From assembly GCA_026120035.1 (NCBI GenBank), contig JALRME010000066.1, forward strand, positions 4,500 through 68,499: a stretch of 64,000 nucleotides of DNA, given 5' to 3'. This document shows positions 33,890 to 45,572 of the stretch, in pieces. The translations under genes were made by a program, and so were the position numbers. The notes under the pieces are model-generated. The model was not told the origin of the DNA and did not search any database. It was given only the letters and a program-made list of their open reading frames with translations. How positions within the stretch are numbered: position 1 is the first letter of the stretch; every line of letters begins with the position of its first letter. This DNA comes from Coleophoma eucalyptorum. Lineage: Eukaryota > Ascomycota > Leotiomycetes > Helotiales > Dermateaceae.

Positions 33890-35797
33890 ATGGCAAGCAC
33901 TAGAAAAAGGACAATGAGGAAAATGCCTGCAAAGAAAGCCTCTACAAAAAGAGCGGCAGCAGGAAAGCACCTTTCGCCGCGTGTTTCCAAGCGCGGTGCA
34001 GCTGCAAAAAAGCGTGCGGCTAAGACACGAACAACAACATCGTCTGCGTCACGGCTCACAGCTGCCAGTAATACCTCCTCACCTGAATTCATTGTACAAG
34101 GGAGCAATGAAAAGGCCCTATTCACTCTGACCGCCTACCGCGGAGAAGGTATGTGCCTTCTCGCCATGAATTGGAAAAAAGCCACCCCTCCCAACAGCTT
34201 CGTCGGATTTGCTATCGAGTACCAGGAGCCAGGGGGTACTCAATTCTATGCCATACCTAATCGAATCTCCTTTCCGGCGTCAACTGGCCATCAAGGGCCC
34301 AATGCCCTCTCTAGTCGCCTGTCACCTTTCCAGGAGTTTCGCTGGGTCCATTTCCCCTATCAGGCTGCCCAACCTGGCACTTTCACTTATCGTGTTACTC
34401 CCGTTTTCATGGACAACAAGAACGTCCTTAGCTATGGCGACTTCCAGCAAGTTGCGATCGAAATCATAGCCGAGACTTATCCCGGCGAGATGAACATCTG
34501 CTTCACACGTGGATTCATTTCCTCACAAGCCTTCGTAGATAAGTTTGGGACTAATGGTGGTGTTGGTACCATCCTGCCGACGAGCGCGAATGCCGGTATT
34601 GACTTCAAAAGCACTGATCCCAAGGAAGAGGCGGCACTCTCCTGGATGGGCTTTGAAGCTCGCAGCGTCATTCTTGGTGTTCTTGATGAAGCCATTGCTG
34701 ACGCCGCTGCACGAGTCTGTGTTGCTGCCTATGACTTCAACGATCCAGAGATTATTTCGCGCCTCCAGCAACTCAAAGACCGACTCAAGATCATTATAGA
34801 CGACTCTGGATCACACAAGCCACCTACTTCAGCCGAATCCAAGGCGGCAGCTATGCTATCGGAATCTGCTGGTATTGACAATGTCCAACGGCAACATATG
34901 GGTGACCTACAGCACAATAAATGCTTAATCGTGGATGGTGATCAGGCCAAGTTTGTGATAGGAGGCTCGACTAATTTCTCCTGGAGAGGCTTGTATGTCC
35001 AGAATAACAATGCAGTTGTTCTTCAGGGCAGTACGGCAGTGAAGATCTTCACCGAAGCTTTCGACAATATTTGGGCGAATCCTAATAACTCTTCTGGTTT
35101 CCACAGTACAGACTCAGCTAGTTGGAATGACCTTGGATTCAGTGATATCGACGCCCAAGTCACATTTTCACCTCATAGTCACAGCAGTGCAGTATTGAAA
35201 GGTATTGCAGACGACATCGACAGCACCGAATCGAGCTTATTCTATTCCCTCGCTTTCCTCTATGAGACTAAGGGCGTGATCCAGAATGCAATCAAGGACG
35301 TAACTGCGAAGGATGGCATGTTTGTCTACGGCCTGTCTGACAAATCTGTTGGCGGCTTGGATCTCCAGCTACCCAATGGAAACCCCCCAATCGCCTTTCC
35401 TAGCAATCTGCTCCGCAACGTGCCAGCACCCTTTGACGTAGAAGCCACCGGAGGCAGCGGTACAAGGCTGCATCACAAGTTTGTCGTCATCGACTTCAAT
35501 AAGCCTACTGCACGCGTGTACACGGGGTCGTACAACTTCTCGACTGCTGCTGACACCAAGAATGCCGAGAACCTGTTTCTTATAAAGGACCAGCGTGTGG
35601 CCACTAGCTATATGATCGAGGCCCTGGTCATGTTCGATCATTACCACTTTCGGGATACGGAGGCCAAATATAAGGATGGTAATCAGGCGATTGAACTCCA
35701 ACTCCCACCTGCTGAGGATTCGAGCGACAAACCTTGGTGGGATAAGTACTGGAATAATGCTCAGAAGCAACATGACCGGGAACTTTTCGGAATCTGA
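33890..35797 (+). CDS. Phospholipase-D-superfamily protein with basic N-terminal tail, 635 aa, intronless
   Basis: A single frame runs from ATG at 33890 to a stop at 35797. Residues 1-55 are very rich in Lys, Arg and Ala (AAAKKRAAKTRTTT), like a nuclear-targeting or DNA-binding tail. About 65-200 form a beta-rich segment (LTAYRGEGMCLLAMNW, WVHFPYQ). Two HKD motifs follow: QHNKCLIVDGD (His342) with GGSTNFSWRG, and LHHKFVVIDFN (His528) with YTGSYNFSTAAD. Both are complete, so the enzyme can form the usual two-HKD active site that acts on phosphodiesters in lipids or nucleic acids. The absence of introns contrasts with most neighbours and may mean an origin by transfer or retroposition; this is inference. 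An alternative start at 33620 adds 90 unremarkable residues. Confidence 0.88.
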   Translation: MASTRKRTMRKMPAKKASTKRAAAGKHLSPRVSKRGAAAKKRAAKTRTTTSSASRLTAASNTSSPEFIVQGSNEKALFTLTAYRGEGMCLLAMNWKKATPPNSFVGFAIEYQEPGGTQFYAIPNRISFPASTGHQGPNALSSRLSPFQEFRWVHFPYQAAQPGTFTYRVTPVFMDNKNVLSYGDFQQVAIEIIAETYPGEMNICFTRGFISSQAFVDKFGTNGGVGTILPTSANAGIDFKSTDPKEEAALSWMGFEARSVILGVLDEAIADAAARVCVAAYDFNDPEIISRLQQLKDRLKIIIDDSGSHKPPTSAESKAAAMLSESAGIDNVQRQHMGDLQHNKCLIVDGDQAKFVIGGSTNFSWRGLYVQNNNAVVLQGSTAVKIFTEAFDNIWANPNNSSGFHSTDSASWNDLGFSDIDAQVTFSPHSHSSAVLKGIADDIDSTESSLFYSLAFLYETKGVIQNAIKDVTAKDGMFVYGLSDKSVGGLDLQLPNGNPPIAFPSNLLRNVPAPFDVEATGGSGTRLHHKFVVIDFNKPTARVYTGSYNFSTAADTKNAENLFLIKDQRVATSYMIEALVMFDHYHFRDTEAKYKDGNQAIELQLPPAEDSSDKPWWDKYWNNAQKQHDRELFGI

Positions 35798-37442
35798 AGA
35801 GAGGCTTTCTTTGCTGCCTTGTGTGAATTTGAATATAGTGGAAAGCACACAGTACTCGAACGAAACGATGGGCAAACTTTAAATTCGGCTATGATCCTAA
35901 TCCCCTCTTACATGACTTATATAACAACGGCAAAGGAGAGCGATATTGATTACAGATTTCTCGTCTAAAAACTTACAAATTAAAGGCCGATTATTTTCCC
36001 TAATCTCCCTCGGCCAACTAAGAGCTCGTGCTAGATCCAGAAATTGTGAGACCACTTATTGTGATTAATGCTTGAATTTCAGACTTGGAGATCCTCGCTG
36101 TAGTTTGGTTTGCTAGACTCATCGATTTTGGCTCGTCTCGACATGTTGGCATTATTATCCACCTCGTTCAGAAGACGCTTTGAGTGTCTTGTATTATTTC
36201 ATATCTAATACTGGGGTTTGGAATACATTAAACCAAAATCGACAGCTTTGTGCAAATTCTCTAGTCACGCTTCTCACCAAGTGGATGATTTGCACGGCGG
36301 GTGGTTCACATGAATAAGGTCTCTTGTCAAAAGCGACTTTTAAATACTTGAAGCCTAAGGCAACAACAGTCTTCGGCAATGACTAGGGCGTAGCCACAAT
36401 TAACTCTTAACAGCTTTAACCTTACATTGGTTTAGGTTGTCGTCTGTTATTTCAATCTTACTTTCGATGAAACAAGATACATCCGCTTGAAAAGAGGCAT
36501 CCTGTGGCGGAAACTCTGTCAGAATTACGGAGGCTTTGGGGCTGAGAGGACAAGTTTTCTTGGCGTTGAACAGGTTGCGACCATAATCTGGAACGAGGTT
36601 CATCTTTTCTACATATAGCGCTTGACAAGAAGTTGACCAAGATAAAACATCGAGCTGATGGGTGAAATTAAGGCTGATTACTTTTAATCTAACTTCTACC
36701 CCTGTGATCTTCCATTACCGAGGCTTTTCAAATAGACGTATGCTGGTGTATTGCATTCAATCCACGATTGGTCTTTGAGTATATCCAGGCGGGGCATCTT
36801 CTACTGCCACCTCGTGAATGATTATGGTACTCAGAGGCAGTAGCAGGGGCGACCCCGCATTTTTAAAGCATTCACATACTCTGCCTTTTCCTTGGTGTGG
36901 GGCTTTGTCTTGGCTTCTGGATCTTCGTGACTTGGCGGGCTTGAAAGTAGCTCTGTCCGAGTTCCGAGGCTTTTGGAATTTTAGAAAGGTTAACCAATCG
37001 CAACGCTTCATAATTTAGGACCAGTAATCATCAAGGAGCGGTTATATTGGGTCAAATCAGTGAACTTCAGAGTCCCAGAACCTTGAATGAATTAGCTTGG
37101 CTATATTATCTTCTGACCTACTTGCGAGGTTTGGTCTTCTTGGACATACAACAAGACGTAGTATTTCGTCAAGCTGTAGTACTGCCCAGGAAGAATAACA
37201 GCCCAAAAAATGCAATTAGGCTTGGACTTTTGAAATGACCAAGGTTTACAGCATAGATGAACAAGAGGAGCATGTGCAAGTGTAGGATTTCCTTCAGAGC
37301 AGCGTCAAGCATCTAGGTATATAAAGAGCAAAGAAGCTAGTCTTGAAAAGCGCTCTGAATCAGCTCCATCACCTTCTTTGATATTCCCATTGTTTGTTAG
37401 CTTCATTGAACCTGATATTCTGTTCTACCCTCATTCAACATC
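35798..37442. other. Gene-poor stretch, cutinase promoter at its right end
   Basis: No gene recognised. A 67-codon minus-strand frame (36603-36400) is the only mildly protein-like one and is not supported by any motif. Confidence 0.45.
37318..37326 (+). promoter_or_regulatory. TATA box of cutinase 1
   Basis: TATATAAAG lies about 117 bp upstream of the cutinase ATG at 37443, a usual distance for fungal core promoters with a leader. Confidence 0.5.
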
Positions 37443-38221
37443 ATGAAGAACACGTACTTTTTCCTCACACTACTTGCCCACCTAACCACCGCATCTCCTC
37501 TTGAACCTCGCCAAAGCCGCGTCGGTATTACTGAGAATGAATTTACCACCGGTGGTTGTCGGGACATAATTTTCTTCTTTGCTCGAGGCTCAACTGAAAT
37601 CGGAAACATGGTGAGTAATCTTGACGAGTCAGGGAATGTGAATCACTCTAATACTGATGTTTTCTAAGGGAAGCTCTGTTGGGCCACCAACAGGGCAAGG
37701 TTTGAAGGACGCTTTTGGTGATGCCAGCGTTGCTGTTGAGGGTATTGACTATGCTGCTTTGCTCTCGACAAATTTCCTGCCCGGTGGAGCAGACCTTGCT
37801 GGCATTGCGGAAATGGCAGAGCTTTTCCGCACCGCTTCCTCTAGTTGCCCAGATTCCATCCTCGTTGGTGGCGGTTACAGGTATGTCCATAAAATATCTA
37901 AAGTGATGTTGAACCTAGAAAGCTGATCTTTACAGTCAAGGGGCGGCCCTTACCCATCGTGCCATTGAAGATCTCCCACAGAATGTAAAAGACCAGATTG
38001 CAGGAGTCATCACCTACGGAGATACCCAAAATTTGCAAGATCGTGGTCAAATTCCTAACTTTCCTAGCGACAAGGTTCTCGTTATCTGCAACACAGGTGA
38101 TTTGGTCTGCCAAGGGACCTTGACTATTCTTGCACCGCATCTTGATTATGTTCGCAGCGTTCCTGAGGCACTTTCTTTCCTTACGGGTAAAATTCGAGGG
38201 GCCCAAGCAAGGAAAGTTTAG
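37443..38221 (+). CDS. Cutinase, 221 aa
   Basis: Exons 37443-37610, 37669-37880 and 37936-38221 join in frame. The protein starts with a signal peptide (MKNTYFFLTLLAHLTTA) and the short pro-segment SPLEPRQS. The cutinase fold shows FFFARGSTEIGNMG (oxyanion region), GIDYAA and the nucleophile motif GGYSQGAA. The Ser127 codon is split by intron 2. NTGDLVCQG gives the catalytic Asp and APHLDY the His. Cysteines in GGC, SSCPDS, ICNTG and LVCQG fit the two conserved disulfides. Length is typical. The enzyme hydrolyses cutin polyester outside the cell. A second, different cutinase-family gene lies 2.7 kb downstream. Confidence 0.95.
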
Positions 38222-39419
38222 TTTGGGCAAAGAATAAATAGAGAGAAATGTTTGGAAAAGACAGTTTCTTTTGGCTGCATGTATACTTTTATAAGCATGT
38301 GCCACTTCACTTCTCTGTGGTCTTTTCTTTCATAGTTTTGTGGGATAGTGCGTGCTACGGATAGCAGCACAGGTAGGGGGTATCATTCAGCTTGAAGCCT
38401 TCTTTCAACAAGAAGTTTGATCATAGAGTAGCCATTGAACAATATTATGCATATACCAAATCAAAATCATTTGTTTGTCAGATTTGGATTCGGTTTATGA
38501 GATTTTACTTATGTTAATGATTAGACGTTTACAGATACTTGTTGCTACTTGTCTACAATTGATGGAAAATTAGTAATAGTTAAGAAAGGTCTCCATTAGA
38601 AATTATTCAAATTATCTGTGGCAGCTATTACACCTAAGGCTTTGAATAGATATTTGCTTGCATCAGGGGGAAACTTGTACAAGCAAGCGAGCACTCCCAC
38701 CTTTCAAAGCAATAACAAATAGTTAACTCAACCCCACTTACATATTATCACCTAATCATATGCCAAAATGTCGTCATTGATAATTCTCAATGCTGATTTC
38801 TATAATATTGCTGACCTTCGATGACTTCTTTGTGAACTCAAAGTGAATATTAAGTCCTGGAATTTGGTTGACCATTTTATGTTAAGAAACACTACTATTA
38901 TTTTAAAACGAGAACTACTGGGGCAATTCATGCAGAGTAAGAAACTCATTTTTCTACTTTACTGATAAATAACACTAATTAGTAACTTTTGCGCTATATT
39001 GATTCTCAATTACGTGCTTCTTTCACTTGTGTCTTAATATAGCCGGTCAGTTGGCTGAGCGGATCTTATGAGACACAAGATACTCAACTACTGGTAAAAT
39101 ACATCCTTTAAACCGGACAAGCAAATAAATGCGCAGCAGCTATTAATTGGAAGATTCCTTGAAATTAATTGTGAGAGTAGACTTAAATTTCCTTTAGTTT
39201 CCTTTTCATCTATTTATGGCCCTGGTCAGAAACAACATCGTGACGATCATATAGGAAGTAGGTACAAGTATGATGTGTACAAAGAAGATCCAGTGTATAT
39301 TATCCCATAGAGAAATAGAAAAATCCTACAATAGATACACTAGAACGTTTAATGTGTATAATAGCCGATTTAATAGAACAACCTGTTTGATTAACTATAA
39401 ATTACTCTCAGTTCTATTA
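38222..39419. other. AT-rich gene-free stretch
   Basis: No reading frame or repeat boundary recognised; composition is like the neighbouring transposon relic. Confidence 0.5.
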
Positions 39420-39900
39420 TTTTAGGTTCATTATGCTTTTTGGAGCTTATAACAACTATACCTGCTGAAATAATACCAATCATAAAGCCTTCTCGTCAAA
39501 ATTATGGACATCCTCCTCTTGAAGACTATATCTAGCTCGTACAATGTGTATAAGCTTAGACTGGCGCTTGATTATATCGAAATCCTCTGAAAGAGCCCTC
39601 TGATAGTCGTGTTTTCGAAAGAATCGTGTTTAAAAGTCCGATTGTCGCTTTATAAAGTCAGAGGTCTTGTTCTTGCCAACGGGCTGTATCATACGGTCGA
39701 GAAGTAGGATATCCGCTATATCTTCAACAGAAATAAGCTGAAGAGGAAATATGCGTAAATCTAGGCCGAGGAGATACTGAACTGTCATCGGATCCTCTAG
39801 CTCTGTAAGATTTCGTCTTCTGGGCGCATAATTGCGTCGTGAAAGCCAGCTAGCTACGCCCACGTTGACCTACGGTAGGAAGTACGACCAACCTAAAGAT
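39420..39900 (-). mobile_element. Second Fot1/pogo-type transposase relic
   Basis: Minus-strand sequence reads VEDIADILLLDRMIQPVGKN, then KTSDFIKRQSDF (CENP-B-like segment). In shifted frames it continues with HDYQRALSEDF, LQEEDVHNFDE and GFMIGIISAGIVVIS, the start of the DDE domain. At least two frameshifts and stops interrupt it, and the C-terminal half is absent. It aligns in content with the relic at 494-1890 (VEDIANLLL, NFDETGF) but is clearly a different copy or family member. Confidence 0.75.
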
Positions 39901-40919
39901 AATTATAGTAGCTCGGGCGCGCAAACTTGGGTCTCAATCTATGGTTTGGCTGGCTAGGATCAATGCATCATCATTGATTTTATTGTACATATTAAATTAA
40001 TGGTAGAATATATGTTTCAATCAAAGTATCGCACGTAGGTATGGCTGAGGTGGTGCATCGACTTGTGCGGTGCCTTGAATTTTAAAGTGCGTTAGTGATT
40101 ATTAAAGTTTCTACCACTCTGCTTCTACCTAGTAAAACAGGAAAAAATGCCGAGGTAATTACAACTCACTAAAATTTAAGACAATAGCTTATAGCCGCTG
40201 TACTTAGTAGTTTACAAATAGAGTATCGAATATCTAATACGATTGGCCTTTTATCGTAGCAAGTCTGCTAGAGATAGAATACTTAATCAGACATCATCTC
40301 TAGATCGTTGTGCGTAGTTGCACCAAGTCTTGCACTTGTGAAATGTTATTATTTAACAAATTTGAGGGTCTTCAAGGCCGTCTATCATGTGGCCTATGAT
40401 GAACAATGTTTTAACAGGTCGCGTTTCAAGTTCAATGCTTCTACCGAACTTATGAGACTAGTCGACTTTTTCCTGATGTAATAGTAGTTCGATCTTAGCA
40501 TCGTGGCGGACGTAATAATTCTAGACTAATATGTTTGAAACTTTCCGTCTTACTGATCTACAAGACGAAATTCTTGATAAATATTTGTCTTCAACTCTGT
40601 CTGATCATATTTCGCGACATGTACTATTTCGGGCGTTAGTGCTAAATTAACAGACATATGGGCTATCTCTGAAACCGAGAGTAATTCTAGACCAGATAAC
40701 CAAAATTGCTTCCTCGATTCCAGCTGGCTTTCCAAGGTGGTACATATCTGAGAGTATATATATATATAGATGAAATATCTGTCTACCTCACTTCTCAGCG
40801 CGCGGTATTCAGCACTCATTCTACTTCATTCTCTTCCTCAGTAACAACTGATTACATTCATTTACACTACCAACATCTCAATTCCATTTTCATAACAAAC
40901 ATATCATTTTCACTCGAAA
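39901..40919. other. Spacer and cutinase 2 promoter
   Basis: AT-rich without a supported gene; a TATA-rich run precedes cutinase 2. Confidence 0.5.
40753..40771 (+). promoter_or_regulatory. TATA-rich core promoter candidate of cutinase 2
   Basis: An alternating TA run (AGTATATATATATATAG) sits about 150 bp before the ATG at 40920. It may simply be a microsatellite. Confidence 0.35.
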
Positions 40920-41881
40920 ATGCAGACTTCAACACTATTTACCTACCTTCTTACAATAGGGTTTTCCCTAGCCACCCCCTTGCCTCAAGCAAGCTCGGCT
41001 GCGACAGCTTGCAAGGCCTACACGCTTCTCTTTGCTCGTGGCACCGGGGATCCAAATCTATCAACATCAGCTGCTAATATGGGCTCTGTCGTTGGCCCTG
41101 GCCTCCAAACAGCCGTCCAGAACGCGCTCGGTGCCAATGCAGTTACCGTGCAGGTAGGTGCTGCCATATTTTCACCCAATCCAGATTTAATCGTCCCATT
41201 AACGTATCTTGAACCTGTGGCTAACTTTGTTCGTCTCTTTTGTATCAGGGAGTCGATTACCCAGCTGATGCCAGCGGTATCACAGCCGAGCTGTCAGGAT
41301 CAGGCCCCGGCTCAGTGGCCATGACCAAACTGGCTACAACCGCCCTTGCCAGCTGTCCACAAACGCGCCTCATCTTGGGCGGTTACAGCCAGGGTGGTGA
41401 AGTCGTGCATAATACGGTTACGCAGCTGAAGACTCAGGAATCGTTCATAGCGGCGGTCGTCACGTTTGGGGATCCTTTCAAGGGTACGAAGCTCACAGGT
41501 GTAGACAGTACCAAGTGGCGGAGCTTCTGTGGTTCCGTGAGTCTTCCATCCTCCCTGTGGACTTATTATCATTGCTTCCGTAGCACCTGGTTCCTATACC
41601 GAGTACCAAACACTGACATTTACTTGTAGGGTGACAGCGTTTGTGGTACTGGCACCTGCGCTGCCAGCTCTTGTGCTTCTGCAAGCACGTCCGGTCACTT
41701 AGGCTATGGAAGTGACGTAAATACGGCTGCAACCTTCATTGCGTCTGTTGTTGGTACCGGTGGCAATACTACTGGAACTACAGTGAGCGGAGCCTCACCC
41801 ACAGTAACAACAGCGACTGGATCCTCAGCAACTTCAGCAGCTGCTACAAGTTCAGCATCTGGACTATGGTTTGGGTGGTAA
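40920..41881 (+). CDS. Cutinase-family esterase with Ser/Thr-rich C-terminus, 257 aa
   Basis: Exons 40920-41153, 41249-41536 and 41630-41881 join in phase 0. A signal peptide (MQTSTLFTYLLTIGFSLA) is followed by the cutinase/acetylxylan-esterase fold. This shows LLFARGTGDPN, GVDYPA, LILGGYSQGG (Ser125), FGDPFKG, GDSVCGTGTC (Asp) and SGHLGYG (His). The last 45 residues are Thr/Ser/Ala-rich (TVTTATGSSATSAAATSS), like an O-glycosylated stalk; a GPI anchor is not clear. The TLxFARGTxDPN start differs from the true cutinase at 37443, so the substrate may be acetylated polymers or short esters. A Fot1-like relic lies between the two genes. Confidence 0.92.
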
Positions 41882-42911
41882 GTTGAAGTAGATGTGTTGT
41901 GCATAAGACTTATACACGTTATACAACAGTATAGTTATCTGAATAACCTCATTACGCTTTGATAGCTACTTTCTTATTCTGAAGAATTTTTCTTGCACTT
42001 ACTTGCTTTTACGTATACACACATATATAGATACATCTCAAATAGCACTCTTAGAAGTGGCCTTGAGTTCAATTCAATTTATTTTTACCTTAGAATTGAG
42101 TTTACAGGATCTAAGATGATACCGGCGGTTGTGATATTCTATCGGCAAGCTAGGCAGGGAGTTCCAGCTGTTAAATAGCGAATACTTCTTCTAGTTTTTA
42201 AGAAGAACTCTCGTAATACATTCTTATCAATTAAATTATATTATCTTTAGTGTATAAGTCATATCGATGTCCTCTACTTTCTACTATTTTCAAGTCAATC
42301 ATTCCAAATACCTCACCCTCTACTACTTACGCAACGCCCAAAAAATCCCATATACGAGGCGTGTACATAGAGATAATCAATAACCATCTACAACACCGCA
42401 TAACCTGTAATCGAACCTATGATGCTATTACGAGGTCTGCACGTTGTAAACGCATACCAACAGTATCCTGATAGATTTATAGAAGATATATATTATATAT
42501 AGGCTAAAATTTACTATGCTTGGATTAAGTATATACCTTTACAATGTGAATGATGCGTTCAATCCAACTTCTATTCATCCCGAATAGTTGCACGCAACAT
42601 TACAAGCTACACAGTATTGTAGATAGTTATTGATTTTGTACCCTCTAAATTTGGCGGTAGGGGTAATTCTCTACCTAGGCCGAGCTTTCTCCGTACAGGG
42701 ATGTTTTACCCCGGCCGAGTTATAAGCCCTTACCTGTCAAATCACGTCACCAATGAGTCAAAGCCTATACTGCATAAGTATACCACTATAAGTAATATAC
42801 TTATGTCCGTTGAAAATAGTGAACCGAAACCTTGGGCAGATAGTTACAAATACACACAAAGTTGTGTTGGAGAACCCGACACATACGGCTCTCCACCGTA
42901 TCCTCAACTCT
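41882..42911. other. Spacer upstream of the Zn2Cys6 gene
   Basis: No gene recognised; AT-rich in the first part and less so towards the transcription-factor start. Confidence 0.5.
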
Positions 42912-45295
42912 ATGTCTGATCGCAGAACAACCTTAGTCCGCCGCCGCAACGGTCTCTTAGAGGCCTGCGAGTAAGTCAGCCTGTCGGAGTTCAATATTTA
43001 TTCCCGGGAGTGTATGCAGAATGGAGGCCTTCCACATCCTTAGCTGGCTGGCTTACAGTTCTTGAGTCGTTTCTGTCATTTCGAAATATGAGCTGACTTT
43101 ACTCCGTAATGATAAAGGCCATGCCGAAAGAGAAAATTAGCCTGCGATCACACACTACCTACTTGCCTTAGGTGTATCCGCCGGAAAGTCAAGTCGAGCT
43201 GCATATACCGTGGTACTTCTGTGATACAAACCGTCAACGCCAGTGAGGAGGCCAACCAGATCGTACCTAATTCTAGCAGCTCACCCATTAGAGCTACAAG
43301 AGCCACTGGTATCTCAATAATGACCCCAATTTTTGGGGGCTCATCGGGGTATCTTGGGCAAACCAGCTTCTCAGCAGTATTCTGGGAGAATAAAATCCGG
43401 TTAGAACCTCCTGAGCAAAGACTAGTGGCCGTCACTTCCTCGGACAAGGCAATTCTCCTGGACGAGGACATGGTGTTCCTTGGAGCCAAGATCTTGGGAC
43501 AGTTACCAGACAGGGCGACATGTATGGCGCTATTTGAACGGTACAAACGAGCGAAGACGACGTGGTGGAAACTGGGTCTGGAGCACTGCATGATATCGAT
43601 ATGGGCGACGTTTGGGCCGCAGTTATCACCTAAGCGCCGGAGGACTAACAACCTTGAAGAAGTTTCACGACTGATATCAAGGAATACAGCAGTCCCGCTT
43701 GAGGCAGGAGAAGACTTCACGGATTGGCTGAACGCTATCACAGGCCCTCACTTGCGATGGGAAGTCATAGGTATTCTATTCACATCATGGGCTCTTGGCG
43801 CCCTTTCCTCCTTCGAAGAAGCCGAAATTTTTAGAAACCAAAAAGGTAAAAGGAGAGATCGGATGCAGTTTGTGGTAGAAATGCAGCAATTGGCAGCATC
43901 CTGCTACTGCTTGTGCAAGCACACGCGCCTTGTTAATCCACTTAGTGTGCTTCTAAGTTACAATTCCAGCGTTCTGGAAACAGTGATAAATGGTGATTCA
44001 AGTCAGTCATTAGCTTCCTTAATCAAAGCTGTCCATATGCCTCAACCAACTTGTGAAAGTTGACGATCTACAGGTTTGACAGCTTGGACGATGCACCTAG
44101 ATATGACGGCCATCACCACTTTTGCTGGTCTTCATCGTGATGCGGGTTCTAGCACTAATAAAATAACATTCGTCTCACAGTTTCGGCGGAGATTATTTGC
44201 AAACGTATACGAATTAGACAAGCAGCTGGCGACTTTCACCGGCCGGCCTCCTGGGTTGAGCTGGCGTTACACCTCCTGCCCTCTACCTTTCGATGTCAGC
44301 GACGAAAACCTCATTACCGGCGGCCGTGATCTAGAACTTGCTGTTGAAGCCCTTGATATGCACGGGTGGAATACTAATGGCCAGTTCTATTCTGCGACAC
44401 GGCTCCGTGCCTTTTGCTTGCTGTCCCAAATCCGAGATGAAATCTTGGAAATTGCATTGAGTTTAGTGACTGCTGAGGCATTACCGCGAATTAAGTAAGA
44501 ACCATCTTCATCTTCACTCTACCCTGGGCACCCACCACATCAACACTCAGCTAATTTCTTGCAAAGTGAACTCAGGACCCGTTCGCATGCTATGTACGCG
44601 CAATTCCCAGCCAGCGCTATCTACAAGCACGACGAAGCGCCTCCTCATCTCAGCAGCGAAGGCTCCTCACTACCGAAAATGACATTACTACGGCTCGCCC
44701 TGGACCATCTGCAGAACCACTTCCTGCTGGAGCGCCTCGCGCTTAAATGCGGCCAGGTTGACAATCAGGCTCTGATTGATATATCTTGTGAAATTCTGCA
44801 CTTAACAAGCATCCTTTGGACTGAGCGCGATAACTTCCTAGGCAAGCGGTACAACTTCGCATGGATGGTGTGTCCCCTACCATGAAATCCCTCAGCCCCT
44901 GAAACCTAACTTTACTACAGGCTACATTCTACGGCGCACCTGCCTCTGGAGTCTTATCTGTGGAACTCCTCAAGGAACGTCAAGCAACGATTCTTAACCG
45001 TTCCAAAACGATTCAAAACCTCACCATGTTCGTTGCCTTCCTGGCTTGGGTCAAGCCCTCAGCACCTAATGCTGAGCTCTGCCTCGCCATCAAAAACATT
45101 ATTAGCCGTGTGCTAGATCAGGTGCTCGAGGGCCCAGCCGAAGCGGGTGAGCCGGACGAGGCCAGAGTATTGAATTCGTGGAACTTCGATTTGCCACCGT
45201 TGGACGTCGAGAGCTGGAATCTTCTGGATAATTTCCACGCGCCGTGGTACACGCCGGAGTGGAGCTTACTGCAACCTGAAGAGCATTATAGCTGA
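42912..45295 (+). CDS. Zn2Cys6 fungal transcription factor, 679 aa
   Basis: Five exons join in frame: 42912-42970, 43118-44001, 44074-44494, 44567-44867 and 44921-45295. The first intron falls inside the zinc cluster. The joined N-terminus has C19-X2-C22-X6-C29-X6-C36-X2-C39-X8-C48 (EACEPCRKRKLACDH, then CLRCIRRK), a complete binuclear zinc cluster. The middle homology region follows (LPDRATCMALFERYKRAKTTWWKL, then FRRRLFANVYELDKQLATFTGRPP). The C-terminal helices and the NSWNFDLPPLD tail are typical of this family. It should be a nuclear DNA-binding regulator; targets are unknown. It faces the HD-domain gene tail-to-tail, 277 bp apart. Confidence 0.92.
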
Positions 45296-45572
45296 GGAGA
45301 TCCTGGATAAAAGAAGGTGGGGAGCTGACCAGTGCCCATAAGAGCGGCGGAGTGGAAGGTATGAGGTTTAATTATGGAATCACTTTAATAACTACAAATC
45401 CTATTTTATCGAAGAAAAAGGACACTTGTTAAAACCATTCAATAACGACTCAGCTACTCTCACTACTCATGAATATGTATCTAGATCCGACGGCACGTAA
45501 AGCTAATGTTGCACATAGATAGCAGCTTGTGACAATGAATCTACGATTTGTTAGCTTTTCTTGGAGTTTAAA

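Noticed and set aside
36400..36603. 67-codon minus-strand frame with two cysteines
   Set aside because: Too short, with no signal peptide, conserved motif or supporting neighbour.
42340..42480. Minus-strand GGTTCGATTAC resembling a tRNA T-loop
   Set aside because: No acceptor stem, D-arm or anticodon arm can be folded around it.
43148..43741. 197-codon minus-strand frame opposite the Zn2Cys6 gene
   Set aside because: It is antisense to conserved transcription-factor sequence and has no recognisable domain.
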